A model generated the notes under the pieces. The model did not search any database, had not been told where the DNA came from, and saw nothing but the letters and a program-made list of their open reading frames with translations. From positions 30,244,958 to 30,308,957 of the forward strand of contig NC_089722.1 of assembly GCF_035083965.1 (NCBI RefSeq): a DNA stretch of 64,000 nucleotides. The letters run 5' to 3'. The DNA comes from Branchiostoma lanceolatum (Eukaryota > Chordata > Leptocardii > Amphioxiformes > Branchiostomatidae). Of this stretch, positions 49,025 to 59,375 are shown piece after piece (position 1 is the first letter of the stretch; each line of letters begins with the position of its first letter). A program made the position numbers and the translations under genes.

Positions 49025-49135
49025 TCCTTACATCTGCTTGGAGATTATCTAAAAGGGCAGTCCGGTTAGATAACATATTTGCATACAAACAAACAGACAA
49101 AGCAAACGACTTTGCGACCGTTCAAATAACCTAAC
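49025..49135 (+). repeat. Shared 5' flank of tRNA-Lys gene 2
   Basis: ACATCTGCTTGGAGATT (49030-49046), TCCGGTTAGATAAC and AACGACTTTGCGACCGTT match the block before tRNA-Lys gene 1, at nearly the same distance from the tRNA. Confidence 0.55.
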
Positions 49136-49260
49136 CGTGCACTAAACTACATTTACAGACATCCCTACATGTAGATCAGGATATAAAAGTAAGTTTTGTT
49201 TAATAGGTAATACTTCTGCGATGGAAGAACATGGCTAAAATACTTACTCTCTCGCCAGTA

Positions 49261-49357
49261 GCCCGGTTAGCTCAGTCGGTAGAGCATCAGACTTTTAAGC
49301 GTAGTACGCCTATGCAATGTGATCTGAGGGTCAGGGGTTCAAGTCCCCTATCGGGCG
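49261..49357 (+). tRNA. tRNA-Lys (anticodon TTT) with 24-bp intron, copy 2
   Basis: The same cloverleaf as copy 1, with a perfect T stem (AGGGG/CCCCT), intact A and B boxes, and a different 24-bp intron after position 37 (about 49299-49322). The intron begins AGCGT in both genes, then diverges. A T4 terminator follows (CTCTTTTATC). This is likely the better functional copy. Confidence 0.9.
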
Positions 49358-49558
49358 AAACTCTTTTATCTGCCACTGCTTTTATTGTAACACCACTGGA
49401 TTTTCGCTTCCCATCAGAAAAGTCATGTCAACCACAAATCTACCTCAAACTCAAATTCAATGTCGTGAACCAGGGGACTTACGTTAACGCAATACTGCAA
49501 TACCGAAGATATCCGCACGGAGGCAACCGCTCCATTTTAGGCGTGCGGTAATGTCGGT

Positions 49559-50332
49559 AATCTCCAAGCAGATGTTGGGTGCCAAACCCTTTACGTTTTT
49601 CTATCAACCCACTTCTGTTTTCAACAAATATGTCTACGGGAAGACTCATTACAGGTTTGCGTAGCAAAACCTTTATTGGATCCATTGGCATGTGTGGTGG
49701 CCGCCATCTTGAATTGTGGCCTCACAGGGTCGCCATACCATTTTATTGGGAGGGGTGTTTTTGGGGGTCGCTAGCGTTCTCACTATTTGTAACAAATCGG
49801 CACACAACTATCACACATTCAACTCAAATAAAAACAACAATTCTATACCAATCCATATTCATAAAAAGACCCCGTAATCGCTTAACTAACATAGCAAACC
49901 TGAAGTATATGTAGCACAAATACTTAACTCTCGTTGAACAAACTCTGGAAGGCACACTGTGACAAAAACGGGGAGCTAGAAAAACGTAACGATTTCCCAA
50001 CATCTGCTTGGATAGATGCCATCCCATCAAAATCGCGGGCCTTGTCATATGTATACTTATTAAGGAGGTTTGAAAGTGCAGTTCTAGTGATTTCATTATT
50101 TTTCATACAATAACACGAACAGAATCTTTAGAAAAGAACGTACTTCATAATCGCATTTTTTTTTCAACAACGTACAAATGTAGTCTCCAAGCAGACCCAA
50201 CGGTTGACCGTATCCAACTGGCAGAAGGAGCTTTTTTTGCAATCCGACGGTGCCTGACAACTTCTCTGGCTGACTGGAGCTTCTCTGGCTAGCTTGCACG
50301 ATTTTGGCATCGCGGAGATCTGCTTGGAGATT
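49559..50332. repeat. Cluster of ATCTGCTTGGAGATT motif copies
   Basis: Copies at 49559-49575 (minus), 50000-50012 (plus), 50182-50195 (minus) and 50317-50332 (plus). Further copies lie at 45644-45660, 49030-49046 (plus) and 56577-56593 (minus). Several are extended by CCCAAC on the 5' side. Probably the conserved end of a dispersed repeat family, but the family is not recognised. Confidence 0.55.
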
Positions 50333-52500
50333 GCAAAACATGTAAACACCCTTAATTCAGTTCTTAGAATTGACAAGCATCGACAGCAATGGGAACAGTC
50401 CATGATGATGTTACGTCTATGTCTAAGTAGAAGAAAAACGCGGAATTTCTTTTTCAAACCAACCTCCTCATTCAAACTAAGAAAAAAAGAAGTCTTTGTA
50501 TAAAAAATGGAAAACAATGGATTCTGTCGTTTCCGGTGTATTTACACACCTTTATTGTGACCAGGTAACTCTTGCCCCTCGCTTCCTGTGTCGCGGGGTT
50601 AAGGCGCTAAGAAAATATACATCTTAAAGGACCCCTGTGCCGCTCCGGTTAAGTTTAGTCCCGCACAAGGTCCCGCCGACAAAGACCCCACACGTGCTGG
50701 CAGGCTACCTTTCCTGACCTGTTCTTTCTAAGCCGTGACCCGCGGTAACACGAGATCCCACGGTCGGAAGCAAAATTTGTGACCAGAAGGAATTAGCAAG
50801 GATGTCGACCCTGGAGGTCGGAGAATAGTGCAGCAGCCCTTTGGGAGTTGAACATTTAAATGTCTTAAATAGCTTTTTTGGGGAGTAAGTTTTCAACCAA
50901 AAAGAAAACTGCCTGTTCTGACAAGGTACGCGGGCCTCGTCCTTGTTTGCGTGTTTCTTAGAATGAAAGTGCGTGTCCTTCCAGTGGTGTACAGTACTGT
51001 ACGTAAATGGAGAAGTTGTGGACAGTTCAGGATGACTGCATGAACGGAATGCTGCAGGAAAAACCAGGGCACGAAACTGCGAATCGAGTTTATTTACGTC
51101 TAGTGTAAGCAAGGTAAATCCAGCTCAAAACGTTATCTCAGCGCTAAGCAATTCGGGATAAACTCCTTTATCTCTGGACGCATTGGCGAGTGAAGTGGAA
51201 GAGCTGCATCACAAGAGGACAAGACAAGAAAAGAACGGACAAGCGACCGGTAAAGATAAACCATTTTCACTTTCCTCAGTTTCTTCGCGATCGAATGACG
51301 TCACCTTCTTTCAGTCAGTCGTCTGAAACAGGTTTTGTTTTCTTAGCATATTATTAACGATTAGATAAACAGGTGTTTCTCCGAGCATAGAAAGTTTACA
51401 AAATGGACAGGATGTTTGTTTATGTTGAAACGAACATCTGAAGGGTTGAAGTTTCCGTTACAGGTCCGTTGCTTATGCTCAAAGTGCGAAAACAACATGT
51501 CTTCTTTTGTAAACATGTAACGTTAACGTTACTATGTAGGTTTCATGTTTCATTCTATGATACCAAAATGAGGGGGGGGGGGCTTCAGCGCATGGTTTTC
51601 ATTTTCACTCGTTTCCGCGGAAAACTACGAACAGGATTTTTATGTCACAGTCGGGGGACGAAGGTCAAGTTTTCCAAACGTCACGGCTTGCCAATATAGT
51701 TTTGCTGTGATTATTTCCATGTGGGGAAAGTTTCCGAGCCACTGCTATTGAATCCTATTGGTGTGTAGATATTGGAGTTAGCTGGACGTTGACAAATACG
51801 TTTGGAGTTTGGAGACATCTTTCATTTGATAACCAAGTTACAACGAACAGTGAGTATAATGTTTATAGGTTATGCATAATTCGGGTTATCCAAGTATCAG
51901 CAATAGTATAAAACTCTGACTTCAGTTTGATAAGACTGGGATAAAAGTAAGAAGAATTTAGGTTCAGCTTTACGCGGTATCATTTGGTAGAATTTTCCAC
52001 ATAAGTGATAAATATTTGATCTCTTGGTTGTTGGAACTTTGACGAAAAGAATGTACTTGTATTTGAAGCAAACGTTCTAACGTTACATACTCTCAATGGG
52101 GAAGCATGCTAACCCAAATACTTGTACCATGACGAATCCGAGAACTCTCTGATTTCCCCCTCTGTTTGTGTTAAGTGTAGATGTCAGAACGTGTTTTTGT
52201 GCGAATCCCAAACTCTGCATTGCTTCTGCTCAAAGTGCGTGCTTAGGAGGCACGCGGGCTTACGTCTTACTCAAGAGCGTGCGTCAGACCTTGGGATTCC
52301 TTACCTCCGTGACGTATTTGCCAATACATGAGACCAACCTCCTTGATCAGACAGTAACCGATGTTGTTTAGGACGTTAAGGGCATGCACGGTGTGGCTAT
52401 ATCTTTATTCATTCTCTTTCTTATACTTTATTCCTCCTCTTGGGAAAGCAATATAAAATCACAATATGCTGTATGGAATAGAATAAGTACACTTAAAATC

Positions 52501-52596
52501 TTCATTCATTCATTCATTCATTCATTCACTCACTCACTCACTCACTCACTCACTCACTCATTCACTCATTCGTTCGTCCGTCCGTCCGTTCGTTCG
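52501..52596. repeat. Tetranucleotide microsatellite (TTCA)n/(CTCA)n
   Basis: A run of TTCA units grading into CTCA, then GTTC and GTCC units: an imperfect, evolving tetranucleotide tract. Confidence 0.95.
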
Positions 52597-53033
52597 CCAG
52601 CTCATTTATTGTTTCATTTCTTCTAGAAATCTCAAGTATCTATGACACCTAGTACATCAACCAGCCAAGATACTTTTGATATCCTTTTACTGACCTACGT
52701 TCATATTCAACAATCAAAAAACCTTTAAAATACCGGAAATTAAGTCTTTACCAGACGTCTTGCTTTAGATACATTCATTCTTAAGTTGTTATTTTATACA
52801 GAACAAGTTCTCCTTGAAATCAGGCTGGGTTAAACACATGAACATGGGGAGAAATTCCGAGCATGTCAGCAGGTCAGCCCCGGGGAAGGTGTGACCTGTG
52901 CCATGTGAGCTCCATATCCTACATTCCTACAGTAGGACACAACAAGGGAGGGACATCCTCTGTATTTCTTAACTTCCGTCCCCCTTCTTCTCCCTCTTCT
53001 TACAACCGTCTGCATTTCTTAACTTCCGTCATC

Positions 53034-53235
53034 CTTCTCCTTCTCCTTCTCCTTCTCCTTCTCCTTCTCCTTCTAGTTCTTCTTCTTCTTCTTCTTCTTC
53101 TTCTTCTTCTTCTTCTTCTTCTTCTTCTTCTTCTTCTTCTTCTTCTTCTTCTTCTTCTTCTTCTTCTTCTTCTTCTTCTTCTTCTTCTTCTTCTTCTTCT
53201 TCTTCTTCTTCTTCTTCTTCTTCTTCTTCTTCTTC
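53034..53235. repeat. (TTCTCC)n followed by (TTC)n microsatellite
   Basis: A short hexanucleotide run is followed by about 160 bp of uninterrupted TTC (about 53 units) from about 53076. The flanks contain a duplicated ACAACCGTCTG word. Poly-Leu and poly-Arg ORFs here are artefacts of the repeat. Confidence 0.97.
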
Positions 53236-55319
53236 TCACAACCGTCTGTAATTCTACATCCAAATGTGACACACGATGTGGTTTTTCACCTCCGTGAAAA
53301 CAAAGGTATTGTTTTCGGTCTGTGTGTTTGTTTGTCTGTCGTGGCGTGTGTCTACAGATATTTGAATGTTGTACGTGACAAGATGTGAGGTGAAAGATAG
53401 TGAAACCGGAGATGGCAGATGGGAAAGTTGGCTTGTTACAGAAGTTTATTTATAGTTGAGACAGGTAAGAGTTCGCTTCCCAACTCCCTGTGATATCTAA
53501 ATGAGCCTAGGTGATCTGAAAGCAGTGCAGGTGAAGGCTGTCTTCGCGTTGTTACAGTCTTCTGACATTTCCGGACACTGTCTGGCAGATAGACAGCAGA
53601 TAATGACGTTCATTGGAAGTTGGCTAGTCTGGGTAACATCAAAGTTGTTGTGAACGAACCCTCTACGAGGATGATACCCAAGCTTTGAACTTGGCAACCA
53701 GATTTCATATATTTCAACCAGGTGTGAGTCATCATCGGAGAACTGACAAAGAATTATGAGTAATTTTCCCCTCTTGGAATTAAGGGTATTATAAGACAGC
53801 GGGGAGTTCTCTCAGTTTAGTTCCCATGTGCCCCCTTCATCTCGAGATCCTTCAAGTGGCCGATGATTGACAAGGAACTGTCCTAAGAACTGGCATTTGC
53901 GTGTAGTAGTACGTGCAGCGTTGCAGCCAAGCGGCTCCGCTTTCCAAACTGTTTGCGGGACGCCCTGTTTCGCCAGCCGCGGTGGTCTCAGCTCTCTTCA
54001 CAGTCACTGGAATACGTCATCACTGTAAATCTTAGAGCTACCGGTTACTTTTATGTCCTGGGGAATGTACACCGTTTTGGCTCTTCGGCTAAACAGTTGT
54101 TTTACGGTGAGTATCTACAGCAAGCAGGTGGCATGGTGTATTTCACGAAGACTTCCCACGCTGCCAGTGGATCCGGAGCTTCTCTATCTTTCAAATCCTC
54201 TGCCAGTTCAATACTTTATATCAAAGGTTATAAGTTAGCATTGCGCCCGGCTTCCTAAATGGAAAATGGTTCAAGTGGGACCTACTGGAGTGGCCTACTA
54301 CCGCTAAGCGACGAGTTTATATATAGATCATACAATGATCATGATGTGTGACTAAATCATTTGACAGACCGCTGAACGAATTTTACAGACAAAGAACGAT
54401 GTTTTATAACGTATTTTAAATCATCATTTTACATCGTGCATCATATATTGCAACTACAAAATCAAGGGCCACACCATATCTGGCCGTCAGGTGGAACGGG
54501 GGCTTCAGATCGCAAAAGGGGTAAAATAAATCAAAGCTTACCACAATTTCAGTACTGGAGAAGTTGGTACTAGACTCAGGACCATTTTCACTGGAACAGT
54601 CGGACTATGATTTCTAGCTGCCGAGTGACTGAACAGAATAACTGCCTCAACAACGAAAGGATGTGGCAGCGACATGTTTATCTACACATAGATCAGTACT
54701 AGTGCCTAACTTCGAACACTGTCACACAACAACGTTATCATTGAAATAGCACTTTTACCTTCCAGTATCATATTAAAAGTCCTGGAAAAGCGAAAGCCGA
54801 ATAAACGTTTGATTGTCTTGAAGAGAAACATTTATTGGTCTAATTTAAGTTATCAAATACACTTATTAATTGAAGGTGAGATAAATGTTATTTGTAACAA
54901 TTGCCTATCTAACGTAATTTCATTATGATCGATAACACTTTCAGGTGTGACACTGGGAGTCAATCGTCGTTCCGTCAATCCATAGCACTTTTTATGTTCC
55001 ATTTCATTGATTTCATTCCTTTTAAGGCGAGAAAGGGTTAGGGTTGTCCTTAGACCAAGTTACATCCTGAACGGAATACTTGAAATAGTTTCTCGCTGCC
55101 CCCTCACGACCCATGACTACCTTCGAAGTATACCATTCTAGTTGGGGATAATTTATGTTTGTAAATTATTTGACAGACAAAATTCTAATGAAAGATGACT
55201 TTTGTTGCATATTTTATAATAAAAACATATTTAGATATGATAATTCCACTATGATATGTTTTCTTTTACTTTGTATAACTAAATTGTATGGTTGTACGAT
55301 TTACTAGCACCCCTTTTAG

Positions 55320-55560
55320 CCAAATGCGATAGTCCCCTGACTCACTTCCGGGATCGTTCCTCAAAGAACGGTTTGTTTTACACACAGACGAAAAACCGTT
55401 TGCGAACGTTAGACAAACCTGTTTGTTGAGTTCCCCTTACTAGCTACTGTTTTCTCGGAGGGGAAACTGACGGTTGTCCTTATCGTTTGTGCAAGTTTTG
55501 ATTTGTCTTTTTGTGTTCTTTTATTTGTTAATCCGGCGTGAAATTTGAATTTGTGGCGCG
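55320..55560 (+). promoter_or_regulatory. Probable 5' UTR/promoter of the smoothelin-family gene
   Basis: This 240-bp segment directly precedes the start codon. It contains CACTTCCGGGA, an ETS-type word near 55343, and GAACGGTTTGTTTTAC and AACCGTTTGCGAACG words resembling each other. Promoter assignment is by position only. Confidence 0.3.
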
Positions 55561-55626
55561 ATGGCGACAGAGCGTGGAGAGCAACTCATACTCACCGGTA
55601 AAGACGAGGAAACGCTCAGGGAAATG
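55561..55626 (+). CDS. Smoothelin-family gene, exon 1 (start)
   Basis: The ATG at 55561 (context GGCGCGATGGCG) opens 22 codons ending GKDEETLREM, then a GTAGGT donor in phase 0. With exon 2 at 63409 it gives LREM|LESCTDLSQRKKIRAAIREV, which has the shape of the N-terminal smoothelin domain: a leucine-rich helix, an acidic aspartate-containing turn, then a basic helix with IR-A-IRE. Smoothelins bind actin and occur in contractile cells; vertebrate members end in a calponin-homology domain, which would lie beyond the window. Confidence 0.65.
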
Positions 55627-58600
55627 GTAGGTTTGTTTCTGGTATTTCCAGCTTTTGAAAAATAACGGAAATGGGAAGAAAATGGCACTTGCTTTGCTGT
55701 TTTCTTCGTGCTTTCTTGGAAATTATGATTCTTTGGTAGATTCTTTTGAGGGGGAGGGGGGTCGTGTCGATGAAGGTGTCCCTTTCAGCTGTTTTGTTTT
55801 CATACGGAAGTTAACCGTTACGGCGTTACAATTTTTGCATTTCTGGTATCCTAATTTTAAGTGTCTAATATAAGATTATCGAAAAAGTGCAGTTACCCGG
55901 AAGGTCGTAAAGGTGTTCTTATCTATAACAGAGAAACATTTACCGTTAACTTAACCGTTATATTTTTGATTACTTAACGTGACGTTAACCTTAAGAGCCC
56001 TTAAGGCATTTACGTAGGTTTTAAATTTGAGATGACTCAAGGTCACTTGGGGTAAGAAAACCTAGAAAAAGCGGTGACTTGTAGTGAGAAGGAAGAAAGC
56101 CCCTGAGAACTCAAGTTATTATGAATAATCTTTCTTTAAAGTTTAAAGACAATTGAAAATTTGAGAATGCCCCCCCCCCCCTCCAGGATAAGAAATGTCT
56201 GGAATTTGATGTGGAGGTATGGTATATTTGCTTTTTTGTTGTTGCAATGTCAGATGTAGAGCTTTTCGACCTTTGAGAGAATGCCAAGATTTTTTTCTTT
56301 CTGGCTTACTTCTTCCAAAGATGTCATATTTTGTAGACACAGGATCAAGGAATCTGATATTTTTAAAATCAAAATCTATGCGTCATTGTTGACTGGAAGT
56401 TAAAACCGTTGGCATGTGTCCTGGATGCCAGGACTGATGCCAGGTTGCCTCTGTAACCTTGGTGGAAGCTTGTCTTGAAATGCTGCCAAAAATACCTCCA
56501 GTGCAGGGGTTCTATAATTGGGTGCCAAATGGTAACTATTTATATCTCTATAGACTATACACCTGGCGGACTAGCAATCTCCAAGCAGATGTTGGGTTAG
56601 AAAATCGTAACCACAGTTTCTGGGTAGACTCACTGTCTTCTAAATAAAAAGAAAACAGGCAGCACGAAAGCACCACAAATGCCGGGATAGTGCACAGCAA
56701 GAACACATTACAACTGTTTCGTGTTAGGAAAACATGCCAGCTAGAAAATATTATGATTTACCATCCCAATGTTTGTTTGCTTGAAGAGAGTACTGTTAAT
56801 GCTTTTATGTTCGCAGAGACTTAATTTGGCGGTATGGAGAAAATGAAACTTGTTGGCAATGGTTTTGAGGTCACGGTTGAAATACGGTGGTACTAGTGGG
56901 CAGAAGCCAGAACAAGCATTTTTTTGGTGGTTTTAAGTTTGCAGAAAAGAGGTCCCCTTGAAAATCTTGAACATTGAACCACCACGAAAATGTCATCATT
57001 TACAGTAGTAGCAATACCTCATAGGTGTTACTGCCTCTCAACTGGCTGACTGCCAGTCACAAACCACTCACACAATCCCATGTGCACCTCATATTTGAAC
57101 ACTCGAGCGAGTTGACCCCAGGAGTACAGTTCACAGACACAAGTGGAAATGGCCTAGCAGGTTGGCACTTGTCTTTCACCAGGCCCCATTTGGTTGTAAG
57201 TCTTCTTCAGTTCTGTGTACCTCAGAAATGGAGTCTCCCATTGTGTGTTCCTTTGTCTTCTCCTTTTGTGCTTATCTCAAACAAAAGCCTCAGTGTGTAC
57301 TTAAACTCACCTGGAGGTCATAAGTGCTATTTCGGTAATGAGGTTGCTGTGACAACACAGATTGCATGATGGTCTGCTTACAATTTTGCTATGTGAGGGC
57401 CTAGGACACGGATCGAAGCTATTGTTTGAAAGTGCAATGGGTGATATACTGTGTGCCTACATTTATAGGTAGTAGTTAATCAGTGGGCCGATTTCTTTGA
57501 ATCACCTATCAATGTACATGTAGGTCTTTAACTTAGCTGGATTATGTTTTTTCTTTTATAATCTATCGATTCGAAATACATTATTTCAGCTTATTGAAAT
57601 TAATTTATAGGAGTATTACTTGGTGTGTCCAAGAAACTTCCTTGTGCCCAAATCTTTTTTATTGTGGTGCGCCTAAATTTTTGCTGGTGCGCCTAATTTT
57701 TTGGGGTTGGGAGCACAGTGCTCCTAAGTCAAAAAGTAAGTCTGGACCCCTGCATCTGTTTTATATAAATATAGTGATGTAACTGTGAGGGATATACTAG
57801 ATCTATTTATGGACAGCTATATCCTCATATACTTCATCTTGAGTTCATATAAACGAGAAGATGTATGCAGACTAAGAAATACATGATGTTTAATCGAAAA
57901 TGAATGTCACACACTCAAATCTTTGAAAACATTAATTTGCCAAACTGTATATTGCACAGCAAAGATGACAACATATTACATACATGTCAACATGTCATAC
58001 ATACATGTCAATCTTTTTAGATACTTTTCCCAAATAAAACTTAGTTACTTTCATAACTAGAATGGAAAACCAAAAAGATTAACATAAACAGTGAAAACTG
58101 TATTTTGGGCTTTCCATTGCAACTTATAAATTATATTTCATTATTTCTCTGTTCCATGTCAGTTACCAGTTTCCTTTCTCCTTTTCTTAATCATTCAAAC
58201 TGTACAGCACCATTTCATATTGTATCTGACCCATTCACTAGCTTAGAATTTGTTCGTCCCGGTATTGTTTTGGAGACCCTATTGTTCATTTTCGCTGTTG
58301 AATCCGTCCTTTCATTATCAAAACATCTTTTCATCAATTTCATGTCATGAAGTTCAGATTTTTTGGACGGAAGGGGTGACATTTTTTCCTGTCCCCACAA
58401 AGAAATTTCTGTCCCAGGAGGGAGCTCAGCTTGTGATAGCAGATACATGTATGTAAAAAGCCAGCTGGCCCAAGCTGTGTTTTCACAGCTCGGCATTCTT
58501 GCCTTATGAGTCAACCACAAGACCCCGTTCTTCACCTGAAGACTATGTACCTGGAGGAACAATGACTCTTTGTTCTTTGGGGTTCTTTGGGGTAAAGGTA

Positions 58601-59375
58601 GATAATTAACATGCCTTAAAGGATTAGCCTAAGTGTAGTTCGCTTGCATAGTTACAAAGACTGGCATCCTTCATATGCATCCATCCACACAAAATTCCTC
58701 TTACCGACATGTGCGAAAGCAAAACATGTTCTGTTTTAATTCTAAGCAAACTATATGAATTCTGTTTTCTGATTTTCTATGTATTGTTCCAGTATTTCAT
58801 ACCTAGTCTGTATAACGCAAACTCCAGCTGTCCAGGGGTTTCTCGCTCCTCCCCGTGGGTTGCGAGGCGGTTACAGGGCGGCGAGCGGTCACAGGAGGCT
58901 TGATTGAATTCAGGCTATTTCATACCCATTTCAAGTGTTTTTGAAGTACAGCGAGCGAGACTTGCTTTTACAGTGGCAGGACCCTTTAAGGTTGTGTACA
59001 GACTTATAAGGGCTCCAAGTAACATTTTATGATTCTATAATTATATGCCGCTATCAATCAATCAGGAAGTCAATATGTATTTGTAAAACAAGCCTTAAGT
59101 CATTTTTCTCCGCCATAAACCCATGGTTTGGGTAAACATTTCAATCCAACCTTGACTTTCAATTTTCTGGCATTATGCAGTAAGAAAATGCATTCAAACT
59201 CTGTATATTCCCAAATTCTCGTTCCTTTCAACTGAAGTTCAAATAAAAATAAAAATTAAAGGTAACTGAACCGTACCATCAAAGTTTAAACTGCTGATTC
59301 ACAATGTCTCTCTCCTTTGCCAAGCTTAGAAATAAAAGAAATGGTAGTATCATGTACTTAAACTAAGCTATCAGT
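55627..59375. other. Smoothelin-family intron 1, left part: noncoding
   Basis: No convincing exon is seen. It contains a poly-C run near 56170-56182, one ATCTGCTTGGAGATT motif copy (56577-56593, minus), a dispersed repeat (56870-57010) and a doubled GGTGCGCCTAA word near 57667 and 57687. Confidence 0.5.
56870..57010. repeat. Short dispersed repeat (CACCGCAAAAGTTT type), copy 3
   Basis: Contains GGTGGTTTTAAGTTTGCAG, AAAAGAGGTCCCCTTGAAAA, ACCACCACGAAAATG and ATTTACAGTAGTAGC. Related to 36855-37005 and 44535-44655. Confidence 0.4.

Larger units (their letters stand above)
49358..55560. other. Long intergenic region, no gene recognised
   Basis: The short ORFs here have no recognisable domains. 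The region holds copies of the ATCTGCTTGGAGATT motif (49559-50332), simple repeats (52501-52596, 53034-53235) and a run of at least nine G at about 51573-51583. A CCGCCATCTTG word (YY1-like) lies near 49702. A possible splice donor (GAACAGTGAGTATAA) near 51848 could end an unrecognised noncoding first exon. Confidence 0.5.

Noticed and set aside
50705-51112. 135-codon minus-strand ORF
   Set aside because: No recognisable domain, no splice context and unremarkable composition; treated as chance.
52863-53297. Poly-Leu and poly-Arg ORFs
   Set aside because: Produced by the TTC microsatellite in two frames.
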